From contig MARA01000059.1 in NCBI GenBank assembly GCA_001792895.1, positions 124,001 through 188,000 on the forward strand: a stretch of 64,000 bases of DNA. Reading direction: 5' to 3'. Positions 22,257 to 34,240 of the stretch are shown here, piece after piece. The position numbers and the translations under genes are program-made. Source of the DNA: Lentinus brumalis. Lineage: Eukaryota > Basidiomycota > Agaricomycetes > Polyporales > Polyporaceae. Within the stretch, counting starts at the first letter, position 1. Every line of letters starts with the position of its first letter. The notes beneath the pieces are model-generated. The model saw nothing but the letters and a program-made list of their open reading frames with translations. It searched no databases and was not told the DNA's origin.

Positions 22257-25140
22257 TTGTATGGTGTTCCACCTTTCTTGTAGTTGTATAGTATTGTATA
22301 GTGTGGCAATATACACTCACTCCCGACGATACCGTATGCAGAAGTTAGTTAGTCTTAGCAATTAATGCCCCACCTTGCAGTGGCCTCATTCAGTTCAGCG
22401 CCTATTGATGGATAAGTAGACATTACTATCACTTAGTAATACCATAAGTTAACCTGATTAAGTAGTGCACTGCCGCTAGTAGATGTGATGTGTGCGCGCG
22501 AGCTGCATGTACATGCACTGGCATTCAATACGACAGGTCAATAACAAGGACAAGTATGGCCACACCTGGAGCATGGCTCCTGCTCCTCACGATCCGGGTT
22601 AAGATAGTCTTCTTGCCGTCCGGAGGGTTTGTCCACCCACGATAGAAGGTACTTGAAGATTGTCGTGGGATGATCAAAGTCCTCCTACCACCCACCCCAA
22701 TCACAAATCTTGCGGAAGTCCCAGTGCAGCTCTGTGTGAAGAAACTGGCATCCTCCACGACGGAATTACGATCGATGAGGAACGAAGAGAATCGTCTTTT
22801 AGGTACGACGATTCCTGCCAGCGAAGGTAACGACAACTGATGTCCGTGGGAAAGTTGTTGGAACTCCGATAGTCAGTAGTAAGTGATTACATAAGCGCAT
22901 GTAAGAACCAGGTAAGAAACTTTCTTATGTCCTGGAACCCCAGATTGAGGTTAGGAGTGCACAGCTTTAGGGTTGGCAGACGCTCATGCAGCTCTGTAGC
23001 GCAAGTCCAGCATGGTCCTGCTCATCCAACAACTCTGAGTGTTGCTTCATTTTTGTAGTAGATATAGAATGCAATATAGACTTCTAAGATGCTGTAAGGC
23101 AGACTTGTAGTTGAACTATGCTGCACTGCACTCTCTGTCTCTCTATCTACCCAGTACACATGATTATGCTGCAGCTTAGTGATGTGCTGAGCCCGGCTGG
23201 AAGCTGGTTTGTAGGCTCTCAAGCTGGTCATCTTTAAGCTGAGCTGGGCCGCTATGTCTATCATTCAGAGATGCTTCTTCAGTACCGCATCTGATGCCTA
23301 TGACCACCAAGGTCTTAACTATTATGGTTTATGACAGACTCAGCCCAGAGCGCAACAATCTTTCACATGGGTCCAATTGTGAATGCCATTCAACTGCTTC
23401 CAAGATAGTTCTTATGGTATAGATGGGGTCAAGTCAAGGATGGTAAGGTATCAAAAAGCAGTTGCAGTTTGAAGAGCTCAGGCAGCAAACATACACACTG
23501 CCTGAGGGTGGTCTCTTGGGAGGTCCATCGGAGACAAGCAGAGATAACCTGAGAAGAGCTTGAGTAGTCTCAGAAGGGGTGTCCAAGGCCTGATGGACGT
23601 CCAGGGCTGTTGGAGGAGTACATCAGAATAACTTGTACGGCTGTGTGTCAGCATGTAGGATTATCCCAAGCACTAAAGCAAATAGAGGTCATCTCTAATA
23701 GTCTTGTAGGTGGGAACAGAGGCAGCCGCTCAGATTGCCACCAGTACTGCCAGTGCTGGGGTGGTCGCTGGTGGTTGCGCCTGTTCAATGTTGGCTCTGC
23801 ATCATCCTCTAACTGTCATCTGCATTGCTGGCGGCAGGCTCTCTGGTCAGGCTTTCCGAGGTACATAAATTGCATGGATCCATACTTCTCTGGCACTCTG
23901 TGTCTCCGGTGACACTGCAACAACCATGACTTGCGCTTACTCTCCGGCTGGTACTATATGGCTAACTCAGCCCACACTTCATTGTATCTCGGCAGCCTAC
24001 TGGTCTGATCCTAGGTCATGCTCTTTGTCCTGTGGCCTGCTGCACGTGCTGAGGGGTGCATCATGGTCTAGCTCTTGGCTTAGGTATGTATTGAAGGGGT
24101 TGGCTTGCCAGCCCACTTTGCAAGGTGTCTGCAATGTGCATACATCTTGAATCCAGGTGCCCACTTGTTGGCTTTGTGTAACTTGTAATATTCTCCTCGC
24201 TGGAGTCGTCGCAATGAGGCGTACATCTGTAGTCCACTCTGTATTGAACATGGTCTATATAATTGCAATGACAGCTCAGGTGCTTCCTACCATGATATGC
24301 ATGAACAGAGAGTGTCACCCGACCATAGTGCTAAGTATTTGGAATCAAGCTTCTGCTGGCTCGGGGGCCCTTTGAGAATGTCTCGACTCTCCCTTCACCG
24401 TGTATTTATTGCTAGCTGTATTGAGTTTGTCTCTGCCCCAGGGCCTGAGATGACCAGAGATAATCTCGCAAGTCCCCTGACGAGACCCTTGGGATCACCC
24501 ATGAGACAAATTCCGAGATGATCTCCGGTTGTCCCGGATGCCCCTCACGAAGAACCTCCTCATGCAGTGACATAGACATATATAAAGCTGGACTTGCATC
24601 AAGCAGGTATCAAGCAAATATATGTACAGGCAAGGTACTACATAGCAGTCCAGAAGTAGAGTAACAAAGGCAGTAGTCTGGGCAATAACAAAGGTAAGAA
24701 AGGGTGATAGTAGCATAAAAGTAACCAGAAGCATCACAAGTAATGGGTAAGCTTGTGATCTAATTGAATATCAATGGTTCTAGTGTGATCTGTTAGGACA
24801 AATGCTGCATGTCAGTCTCTGAATTGATCAATTGCAACCACTTATAAGACACTCATAATTATCTTGAGCTCACATCATCCAGCCAACTTACTCAACAGCA
24901 TCAGCAATATGTTATTACTCTGTACTGTTAGTCACCATCTTACTAAACTACTTACTGATCAACTACACCAGCAAATAGTGTCATCACTGTTGCCCTATTT
25001 GATTGCCAGTACCAAGCAATGACATCCATAACTGATGAGTGCAATTCATCATATTGTTGACACATAAACAGCATAGTAACAGATCTAATGGGTGGTGGAC
25101 TGACATTAGCCTCAGCTATGGGTCTTTTTGTTGGAGTCAA
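22257..25140. other. Non-coding, A/T-leaning stretch
   Basis: I see no gene. A TATATAAAGC box at 24577-24586 follows a TGTCACCC-starting sequence at 24313 and could mark another LTR, but I found no matching CA end with a target duplication. Short low-complexity and partial inverted repeats occur, for example around 22885-22935. Confidence 0.4.
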
Positions 25141-25145
25141 TGATC

Positions 25146-25570
25146 ACCCACGGCATTGTTATCTGCTATAGTTTCCTTGTACCGCTCTAGTATCTGTCAC
25201 AGTTGCCCCCATAACACCCACTTACCCACTGCATTATTATCTGCCATAGTCCTCCTCATATTGCTCTAGTATCTGGCAAAGTTGCCCTCAAAACACTCAC
25301 TTACCCACCGCATTATGATCTGCCATAGTCCTTCTTGTATCGCTTTGCTATCTGCTTTGTTATCCCTCATAGTTGCCCTTGTTATGCCCACTTACCTGCT
25401 GCATTATAATCTGCCATAGTCCTTCTTGTATCGCTCTAGTATCTGTCATAGTTGCTCACATAACGTCCACTTACCTGCTGCATTATTATCTGCCATAGTC
25501 CGCCTTATATCACTTTGTTATCCACTTTGTTACCCATCATAGTTGCCCTCATAACGCCCACTTACTCTAT
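25146..25570. repeat. Tandem repeat, about 80-95 bp unit, five degenerate copies
   Basis: The phrase CACTTACCCACTGCATTAT, then ATCTGCCATAGTCCT, then GCTCTAGTATCTGTCATAG, then TTGCCCTCATAAC recurs about five times. Some units carry an extra TTTGTTATCC insertion. Copies differ by 10-20%, so this is an old array. It contains no open frame. Confidence 0.75.
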
Positions 25571-25991
25571 TGAGAACAAAGCCCACAGCTTGCCTGATTG
25601 CCGGTGTCATCCAAAACTACTGAATGCAATCCATCCAGTTATTAAACCCTACTGATGATACTGATGCATGTTATTTGTGATAGACAAACTAGAGCCTCTG
25701 TTAGAAGTCCCCATATTGAAGTTACTTATCAGTTTGTAGAGCCATTGCCAAAACAATCCTAACAGCTTACAGTTTCAGATTGTCCGTCCCAATCGGGCAA
25801 TTAAGCGCCGGAAAGCGCTGAGCTCGAAACTGCACCTTGTTGACTTTGTTTGGCCAATAGATCAAAAGACTGATAATAAATGTTGATAGGGAGACTTATA
25901 ACTCAGTCTGTAGGTACTGTAGCACACAATAGAGACTTTGTTATCCTGTTGAAGTGCCGGGAATAGGATGGATTGCACTCATTAATACCAG

Positions 25992-26134
25992 ATGATGCCA
26001 TGCCCATGCTTACAAATCACGGGCGGCAAAAACATGGCGGAAAAGTGTCGTTGTGATTGTGATTATGACGTACGACGACACTTTTCCGCCATGTTTTTGC
26101 CGCCCGTGATTTGTAAGCATGGGCTTGGCATCAT
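25992..26134. repeat. Foldback: two ~60-bp inverted arms, 23-bp spacer
   Basis: The left arm (25992-26051) and right arm (26075-26134) are near-perfect reverse complements, with one small difference close to the outer end. The arms start ATGATGCCA and include ATCACGGGCGGCAAAAACAT. The spacer is rich in TG/GA. A partial third copy of the outer part (TTTGTAAGC, GGCTTGGCATCAT) follows at 26138-26160. A transcript would form a long stable hairpin. It could be a foldback/MITE element or a small-RNA source. Confidence 0.85.
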
Positions 26135-26160
26135 AATTTGTAAGCAAGGCTTGGCATCAT

Positions 26161-26672
26161 TCCAATTACAATCGATTCAAACTGCAATAGAGTGCCCTAT
26201 TAACGCAGTTCTATGCCAAGTAAGCTTTATAAGTGATGTGCAAATGTTGTAAGCAGGGACTCTATCCGTCCTCTGAGTAATTGAGGTTGTTTATGTAAAG
26301 ATAAGTACATGTTAATGGGATGGATTGCATCTATGTCTTCTGGATGTAAGTACCAATGGACGGCGCCAATAAGAACTGTTTGTATCACATCTCTCTCAAT
26401 ACTTATCCAATCCGGACGAATGTTATACCATTTGAAAGCTACAGAGGAGCTCTACAACATGGGCTGTGTTTGCAGCCATGTCAATTGATGTTTGTTTATG
26501 TGTTTATGGCATAAAGATATGTATCATTGGCACCAATTGCCCTCTACCAGTGAATTCTTATACCAGGGCTCCTATAATACCTGTATCTCTATGCAGGTGT
26601 TATAATAATTATACACTGTGATACTTACACTATTCATGAACAGCAGAGAAAGTTGCATGCTAGGTTGTAACT
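26161..26672. other. Non-coding flank of the LINE
   Basis: No gene recognised. From about 26648 the sequence (GTTGCATGCTAGGTTGTA) resembles the Helitron 3' flank near 51065-51085 read on the minus strand. It is probably the left part of the repeat into which the LINE inserted. Confidence 0.45.
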
Positions 26673-27186
26673 AACATATTATCTATCACAACAGTCAACG
26701 GACGAAGCGGTGTGGCCGGCCTCCTTCGACAGAGGGCCACCAGTGCGAGTGTGTACGAGGACCTCGATGAAGGAAGCGGAGGCGCGGCCAGCCGCCTTCG
26801 CACGACGGAGGACTCTGCTGCCATGGGGCACGAGGTGGACGAGGCGGAGTCCTCCATCACGCACATCAGATGGAGACGTGTACAGGGCCTCAATCCAGAC
26901 CCGTGCTGGATCCCAGCAGACATCCCAGATCCTGGGATTAAACATGGACGATGTACGTCCTCGCTCGCGGAGTCCTGAGCTTGACGGGAGGCCTGTCCCC
27001 ACGTCGCACGTGGGTTCTGCCGGCCAACAGTCTGAGGAGACGAACGACCTCAGAGATGGCCCAGCAACACAGAGCGATGGCTCTGCAGCTCCTGCTCTGG
27101 AGATGGATGTGGATGACCCAATGCAAGGCCCACCGCCCTCACCCACGAGACGCGTACAATGGCGCGAGGACACCCTCACCCGTAAA

Positions 27187-27924
27187 GAAGCACCGCGAAT
27201 TGCAACGCTCAACATGAACGGCTATGGGAATCTTGTCAGAGATCACGAAAATAATAAATGGGGCCGCATATACAAAGTACTGTCTGACCAACGTATAGGC
27301 ATTCTCCGGCTCCAGGAGACGCACCTTACCGACGAGAGGAAGGCTGGCCTTCACAAGATGTTTGCAAGGCGCATTAAGATCTTCCATTCAGCACACCCGG
27401 ATGCCCCAACCTAACGGGAGGGAGTAGCGATTGTAATTAATACGCACTATCTCGATGAGTCCAAGGCCGAAGCTACTGAGATTATACCTGGAAGAGCTCT
27501 GCAGCTGTCAATTGAATGTCAGGGTGGAGACAAGCGGCACATACTGTGTGTCTATGCTCCAACATCTGATGGTGTAGAAGGACATAAGAGGTTCTTCAAC
27601 GAGCTGGAAGAATATTATGAAATGCACCCAGCGAGCCCCAAGCCACAACTCATGGCAGGCGACTTCAACAATGTCGAAGACATTATCGACCGGCTGCCTG
27701 TCCAAGATGGCCCCGATACATCAATTATCGCCCTCGACAGGCTGAAACTAAGTCTTGGCCTCATGATTGCTGATGGCTGGCGTACGACGAACCCAACGGC
27801 GCGCGACTACACTTTCCACCGTGGGTCCGGACAGAACACTGTCTTCTCGAGGCTAAATCGCATTTACGTCAGTACTGATCTCTTCAATAATGCCCAGACT
27901 GGCGAATATGCGAGCCCGGGGTAA
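27187..27924 (+). pseudogene. LINE endonuclease domain
   Basis: The reading RIATLNMNGYGNLV, then LRLQETHLTDERK, then LMAGDFNNVEDIIDRLP and FSRLNRIYVST follows the order of APE-type endonuclease motifs (Asn, catalytic Glu, Asp-x-Asn, Asp-Arg-x-Tyr-like). A TAA at 27412-27414 and another stop at about 27924 interrupt it. The enzyme would nick the target to prime reverse transcription. Confidence 0.75.
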
Positions 27925-28684
27925 AGACTGACCATAGTATGGTCAGCGTCCAGCTCACCTTGGATACGGCCCCGATAGTTCGTCCAGGCCACCGATCTTC
28001 CCACTCGGGCTGCTGAAAGACAACAAACTAGCGAAGAGCATTAAGCAGAGAGGCATGGAAGCTCTGCATGAACTCACCTGCCTTGAAACCTCCGGGGTGC
28101 GGACAGAGGGCGCAAACCCACAAACTGTACTGCATAAATTCAAGGTCGACACCATGCTGATGGCAAGAGACCGGGAGAGAGCGGTTGTACCAAAGCTGCT
28201 CCATGAGATCTGAGAACTCGAGTCGGAGCTGCGGAAGGTCAAGGCAGACCGCACGATGTCGGAACAAGCGACACTTGAGGCGGCGGCTGCGCTACAACAC
28301 AGATCCGAGAGCTAAAGATGAAGAGATTCAAACAGCAGCAGCAGAATTCGAGGGCAACCCATAGACTATATGGGGAACACCCTACGAAGTACTGGTCGCA
28401 GTTGCACAAAGAGAGCGCACCTAGAGATGTCATTCCTGCCTTCGAGAAGAACCCTGAGAGGGGACCGTCGGAGGAAGCACGGTACGAGACGGACTTGGCC
28501 AAAATGGCGGAGATGGCGAGACGGCACCACAACCATGTTCAGCGCGATGAGCCAGTATGAAACCAGCAGATGAGCGTGAGCAGGATATCCGGACAGCCTT
28601 GAACAGCCTCAATGTGTCAGTATCAGACGAACAACGCCAGGAGCTGCGTGGCGAAATAACGTACGAGGAGTGTGAACTTTCCTT

Positions 28685-29985
28685 ATGATTCTCAAAGAAT
28701 GGGTCTGCTCCAGGTATGACGGAATTTGCTTTGAACTTTGGAAGATGTTGCACGCGAGGCACTCAGAGGACTCCCGCTTCCCTGACTGTCAGGATTTTGA
28801 CATGTTGGTGCTGCTGCGAGCTGCCTTTGAGGATATGTGGACCCACGGGGTGAGCGCAACTACTTCCTTTGCAGAGGGCTGGATTGCTCATCTATAAGGA
28901 GAAGGGAGAGCAGTCTAAGATTGTCAATTACTGCCCAATAACACTCCTGAATACAGACTATAAATTGCTTAGCAAAACCCTGGCAGTCCGGTTAGCGGAC
29001 ATTGCTCCGGACTTGATACACAAGTTGCAAGCAGGCTTCGTACCTGGCCATAAAATCCATAATCATACTCAATTAGCCCGGATGATGACCCTATGGGCTG
29101 AGAAAAATGGGGCTGATGGTGCGATAGTCGCACTGGACCAGGAAAAAGCATATGACAAAGTCGCGCACGACTATCTCTGGCAAGTTCTTCGCCAATTTGG
29201 CATTCCTGACGAATTTGTGAACCTAGTAGAATCCCTATATGCAAACGCAAACACGTCAGTCATGATCAATGGCATTCTGAGTAGACCGTATCAGGTTTAT
29301 CGGGGAGTACGCCAGGGCGACCCCCTCTCCTCCTTATTGTTTGACCTTGCCATTGAACCTCTCTCGGCATGATTTGACATTCAGACCTGACATGCCTCAG
29401 TATTCCATGCACCGGAGAAGTGCTCAAGGCTACCCTGTTCGCGGATGACATGACCGTGTATGTCTCGTCGGACAACGACTTCGCCGTGCTCCAGTCGATC
29501 CTCGACACCTGGTGTTCGGCCGCAAAGCGTGATTCAACCTGCAGAAAACAGAGATTATCCCAATAGGCTCCTCCGAGTACAGACAGAGAGTAGCGGATAC
29601 ATACCACTCGACAGGGAATTGGGAGAACTTCCCAACTAACGTACATGTGGCCAGAGACGGCGAACCGGTACAAATTTTGGGTGCCTTCTTTGGAAATGAG
29701 GTTAACCAGATTGACCTATGGTCAACTGTACTCACAAAGATGATCGCGATGCGACAGCCGTTGATGAAAGCGATGGCGCGATGGCGGAATGGCCATTCTA
29801 CAGTCATCGGTAAGAAACATGTCCTACAAATGATAGTGGGGGGTATGACTCAGTATCTGATGAATGTTCAGCGTATGCCTGAGCCTATTGTTAAATGGCT
29901 CACGAAGGTCATGTGCAGCTATCTCTGGGATGACAAGCACAACTCCCCAGTAGGGATGAGCCATGTCTGCCTGCCTGTAGAGTGA
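28685..29985 (+). pseudogene. LINE reverse transcriptase domain
   Basis: Motifs in order: YCPITLLNTDYKLLSKTLA (normally YRPITLLN), QAGFVPGHKIHNH, AIVALDQEKAYDKVAHDYL with the first catalytic aspartate, GVRQGDPLSSLLFDLAI, and the FADDM box near 29438-29452. The thumb-like GGMTQYLMNVQRM, then MCSYLWDDKHNS follow. A stop at 29370-29372 and a frame change put the FADD box in another frame than motif A, so the domain is not translatable as one piece. Confidence 0.8.
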
Positions 29986-30181
29986 GGAGGCCTAAGTGTT
30001 CTGGATCTGCATGCCAGGAATGAGGCAATAGACATTATGTGGTTAAAATCATATCTCGACTTCAGCACGGAGCGTCCACTGTGGGCGTACCTAGCAGACG
30101 ATCTCCTGGCTAACCACGTCCCTAAGACGTGCAGACCACAGCAGTCTGACCTGCGTATCAATATGTTCCTGCAGGGCTGGA

Positions 30182-30764
30182 GTGTGTACCAATAATGGCG
30201 AGGCAAATGCACGTGTCGGTGCAGGGGTCTTCGTCGGCGGGAACCAAGCATTGAACAAAAGTCTGCGGCTCCCGGAAACGTTAGAACAGTCGAATCAGAC
30301 TGAAGAGGCGGTGGCCACGCTGATGGCGGTGCGTCTGCCTGGCACTTCACTCGGGTCAGACACATCACAGACTCAAAGACGGTCATGGACTTGCTCACCA
30401 AATGGCATCGGAGGCATGAACATACAGGGTATATCTTGCAGAGGAATGCCCAATTACCAAGGCTATCATGGCACAGTTGAGAATGAGGAAAGCTCACTCG
30501 GTTTACAAGTGGGTTAGAGGCCATGATGGCCACCCTGGAAATGAGGCGGCCAATAGGTTAGCTGCGGAAGGGGCAGAGAAAAATGATAACAACGAAGTCT
30601 TGCTAGCAATTCCATCGGAGTATACACTCTCGGGCGCAAAACTGAACTGCATCACGCAGAAGCTCGCCTACCGTGTGATCAGAGCTCGGAAGGACGCCAA
30701 GACAAAAGCAAGACCACGCGCAGTTGCAAGTCTCGACATGATTGTAAGCGGTCTACAAGACTGA
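30182..30764 (+). pseudogene. LINE RNase H domain
   Basis: CTNNGEANARVGAGVFVGG near 30182-30240 corresponds to the first RNase H motif, with Asp replaced or out of frame. NQTEEAVATLMAV has the catalytic Glu. KWVRGHDGHPGNEAANRLA at about 30507-30560 is the His/Asp end motif. Frame changes separate the parts. It would remove the RNA strand during integration. Confidence 0.7.
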
Positions 30765-30816
30765 TACGGCATCCAGCTGCACGAAGCGTCAATCTGGCAC
30801 TCCCTACGCTCGAAGC

Positions 30817-31410
30817 ATGTATTGCGGGAAGCCTCCCAGTTCATATGGATGTCTATCACGACGGGTCATGATCGGAACCCACTGGCTGAGGCCTAAGATG
30901 TCGGCCGAACTACAGCAACGAGCGCAATGTGCTTCATGCAGGGACCTTGAAAGCATGTCTCACATATGTTTCGACTGCCCGGCTAAAGGCCAGAGAACAA
31001 TCTGGAAGCTTCTGAAAAGAATATGGGCACTCACCAAGCAAGACTGGAAGGCCCCATGCTGGGGGACGGCATTTGGGGCGGCGTGTGTTGTGCTCAAAAC
31101 GGCGGAGGGTGCGAGGAACGCGGACCTAGAGAACCTCTGGTGCATACTATGCACGAAGGCAGTACATCTGATTTGGAAGCTGAGATGTGAGCGGGTTATC
31201 CAACACGGTGGAGTGGAATTCACGAAGCGGGGGATTACAAACCGTTTCTATGCTGCCCTTGACTCCCACCTGACTCTTGATAGATGTGTTGCAGCGATGG
31301 CAAGCAGCAAGAGAGCGCTTAAACCGGACGGCGTCGAACCAATCTGGCTACCAGTCGTGAATGATCGCGAATCTCTCCCGCCCAAGTGGGTGGTGCAGAG
31401 CGGGGTTTAG
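30817..31410 (+). pseudogene. LINE C-terminal zinc-knuckle region
   Basis: An intact 197-residue stretch contains QCASCRDLESMSHICFDC, a Cys-x2-Cys..His-x1-Cys-x2-Cys pattern typical of the tail of fungal Tad1-clade LINE proteins. It is followed by FWDL-like tryptophan-rich helices (WKLLKRIWALTKQDWKAP). It ends at 31408-31410, about 265 bp before the A-rich tail. Confidence 0.65.
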
Positions 31411-31693
31411 TGGGTATAAGCGAGGGCGATGATGGGGGAGGCCGACTATGTCGGCCAATCCCAAATGATTTGCCTAACCTTTGAGTCCCACACTCAGTGT
31501 GTAATGCATTTCCCCGCAGTTTCTGGTGACGGTGTTGTTCTTATTCCATGACCCATCCGAGGTTCCAACCCCTCGGGCGAGTCGCCAAGCGCGCCTGGAC
31601 AATACTCTCGACCATGAGCCACACAACAAGCCCCTCTGGGGACCAATGTGGCCCGAGGCTAAATGCGCTCCTCCAAAACAAAAACAAAAACAA

Positions 31694-31796
31694 AACATAT
31701 CATCCATAATTGAGTACAGAGATTCCCCATAACATACAAAGACTCCCAATTCCTCATCGATCGTCCCTGCCAGGAATGGCCTACTTCCCAACAAGT
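31694..31796 (+). repeat. Repeat shared with the 3' side of the 51-kb Helitron
   Basis: From ATAATTGAGTACAGAG at 31707 to the end GGCCTACTTCCCAACAAG at 31796 this matches 50961-51045 read on the minus strand. Homology stops at the same base in both places, and both copies are followed by T. This suggests a shared element boundary. Confidence 0.7.
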
Positions 31797-31879
31797 GAGT
31801 GAGTCCCATACGAGCGCGGATCTACGCCGATGTCGATCAAGTTGTTCCGGAAGCATTGAAGGAAGGACTTCGTCGACTA

Positions 31880-33060
31880 AAAGGTGGAAGCAATGAGCAA
31901 GGGAACACTCCAACATGTAGTTTCAATTGAGTGGTGTATGGTACGTACCATCCATGCATGTGTCAGGGAGTGCGTTGACCTCATCACGGCGGGAAGAGAA
32001 CATGAACCCTGACCGCTTGATGCCCATTTGGCCAGCAACTGTACCATTTCGCAATTGCAGTAATGGGACACATCCATGGGCGGTCGGTATCTTGGTATAT
32101 CAAGAACGGATAGATCTCTAAGCAAATGCAAGCAGCTGGTCAGTCCGCCAATTTAGTGCATAAGCTCTGGACTGATGCACCGCCCAACTGATGTGTCTTC
32201 CGGAATGGGAGCTTGAGCCTAACGCAGTTATGTCCATTCATGGCACAGAGCTCTATGTCTGTCCACATGATGTGCAGAGCCTCGTCATAGTGCAACAGAC
32301 ATTTCATGGAAGTCACATACAACGCGTCTAACATGACCCGCGTGTTGTACCCAGCCCAGTCTGTTCAGTGATCAGCCTTGCGTTTCATTGGGCGTGTCTC
32401 TGACGTCCACAGGTAGCTGCAGTTGAACTCCCACAACTTCTTCATCATGTGGTGATCCATAGCCCGTGCGCTCGTCACAATCTCGGAGCCGGAATACCTT
32501 CCGCCGGCGCAAGCTGATCATGTACTCCGACACAACCACAGACAATGATGGGTTGCCGTAAAACATTCCCCGGATGAGGGGCTGCTCACCCCACATCTGC
32601 GCACCAATCTTGAAGCCGCGTCCGAACTTGTGGCTGATGGCCGCCCTCATCTTCTGAGCGCGCGCATACGAAACACGCTCTATGCCGGGATCCTTATAGT
32701 TGCCCGTAATGAGATCAATATCATCTGCTCTGTATAAATAACATGTCAGTATCGACGTAATGGCACAGGATAAAAACACAAGTCGAACTTACTTCGACAT
32801 TATCCATGCCGTGACCCACAAAGGGGTCTGCGGTGTGAGTGTCCTCCAGAAGGAGTCCGCCTGTTGATATTCCTCAATAAATCCATACTCCAAGCAAAAG
32901 GCCGTAAATGCATTCCATAGACTGCGCAAGAGGCCCTGAGAGTCAGTTTGGGTTCCCACAAATGGGCAGGTAGCGGCAGCGAAACAAGAGCTTACTTGCG
33001 GTACTCATTCACAGTGCCTGGAAGAACAAAATGTTCAGATGCCTTGTCGATACTTGGGTG
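31880..33060 (-). pseudogene. Crypton-like tyrosine recombinase remnant
   Basis: Minus-strand blocks in order: LWNAFTAFCLEYGFIEEYQ (about 32870-32930); ERVSYARAQKMRAAISHKFG and GNPSLSVVVSEYMISLRRRK (32500-32700); LLHYDEALHIMWTDIEL, then KLPFRKTHQLGG (32170-32310), which resembles the start of the catalytic domain of fungal tyrosine recombinases; and an NALPDTCMDG-like end near 31950. The complete R-H-R-Y set was not found, and stops and short frames show decay. The assignment to Cryptons rests on remembered similarity and is moderate. Confidence 0.5.
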
Positions 33061-34240
33061 GGAGTAGGCCACTACTGGCAAATGACGATTGATGGGTTTC
33101 TGGATAAGTAGACTGTTCTGCTGGCTTTTAACTTGTGATATACACTCCTTCTACCAGTAAAGATTGCCAGTAAGTAATGTTAGCACAGCCACATAAGTGA
33201 GATAGTGTGTGTCATCCGCAAGTCTGACCTGCAATCCATCCTGTTACTATGTTTAAAATGTCATACAAAAATGCTTTACCAACTACAGAATGCCAGTAAG
33301 TACTGTTGATCTTTTTCATAGCTAAGTTTGTCATTAATCTACAGAGCTATATTGTTAGAAGTATAAGTGGTGGTCATTTGCGGAGTTTTCGGAGATATCG
33401 AGCGCTTATTTGCGCTTACATAAGCTGGCTGCGCTGCTGGCCTGGCCGCACCCTCTGGTGCAGCCTGCTCAGTTGCGCAAGCTTTCGGGTTTATCGGATT
33501 TTGGGCGCTCAATTTGCGTAACAGTGCGAGTAATCCTTGCATAAGTAACTGGAGCTTATGGGGCATCAAGACGGCACTCAATTGGGTAGCCCTAACCCTA
33601 TGTCAGCGTCTAAAGATTAAGCGTTGGTTGTTACATGTGATGATGTAATGATGAGCCACAGCATTAGTGCTCGTAAGCTGAGTCCAAATATTATTCCCAC
33701 GGGATTGTTTCCCGTTCCAGCGTCTATTGGCGTATCTCAACCATAAAGGACGATTTTTTTCGTTCCTCATCAATTGTAATTCTTGTCGAAGTTGCTCATG
33801 TCTGCCAGTTTCGCCTTCTTCCAAGGATAGGTTTGGGAGGATTCCCGCAGATACGCCAGGTTCTGGGCGAGCTCATTGTCGATATCTTTGGCGGCCTCCA
33901 TGGCTACTCTTTCAGCCGCAACATCATCCTCAATCTCAGCCCAACCAATGGCCTCCCGGGATTTGGCAATGCCGTGCAGTTCAATAGCCATAGAGCAGTC
34001 GGATATGAACAAGGAGCCGTAAAGCGGGAGTAGTACGAGACAATGTTGATGTCAGTGGCGGGTAAATTGTAATTCGGTCCAACTGTGATCGGAGGATGCA
34101 GGCGAGGGAATATCCAGGGGCAAATACGAGCCTCGGTCACTCACACACTCACATCTCATACACTATGATTTCAACTAATGTTGACAACCGCACCATACTC
34201 ACATTGCCATGCCCGGGTCAGAGCGTTGACCAGGAGGGTC
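33061..34240. other. Unassigned stretch between recombinase remnant and hAT fragment
   Basis: A possible minus-strand coding piece at 33603-34012 has helical, charged residues (REAIGWAEIEDDVAAERV, then AKDIDNELAQNLAYLRE), but I do not recognise the family. A GC-rich patch at 33400-33500 contains TTACATAAGC, also present in the hAT and LTR modules. No RNA gene seen. Confidence 0.35.

Larger units (their letters stand above)
26687..31693 (+). mobile_element. LINE (Tad1-like non-LTR retrotransposon), decayed
   Basis: It carries an apurinic-type endonuclease, reverse transcriptase, RNase H and a C-terminal zinc knuckle in that order on the plus strand. It ends in a (CAAAAA)n-type tail at 31674-31693. 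The probable target duplication is AACATATTATCTAT (26673-26686) against AACATATCATCCAT (31694-31707), 12 of 14 matching. The sequences outside the two ends join into a copy of the repeat next to the 51-kb Helitron, which supports these borders. Multiple stops show it is inactive. Confidence 0.75.

Noticed and set aside
24313..24740. Another LTR
   Set aside because: TATA-like box and TG start are present, but no CA end with a 5-bp duplication and no internal domain were found.
25146..25570. CRISPR array
   Set aside because: Units are long, degenerate and have no unique spacers of constant length; the genome is eukaryotic.
33591..33603. Telomere-like CCCTAACCCTA
   Set aside because: Only about two units, isolated within element debris.
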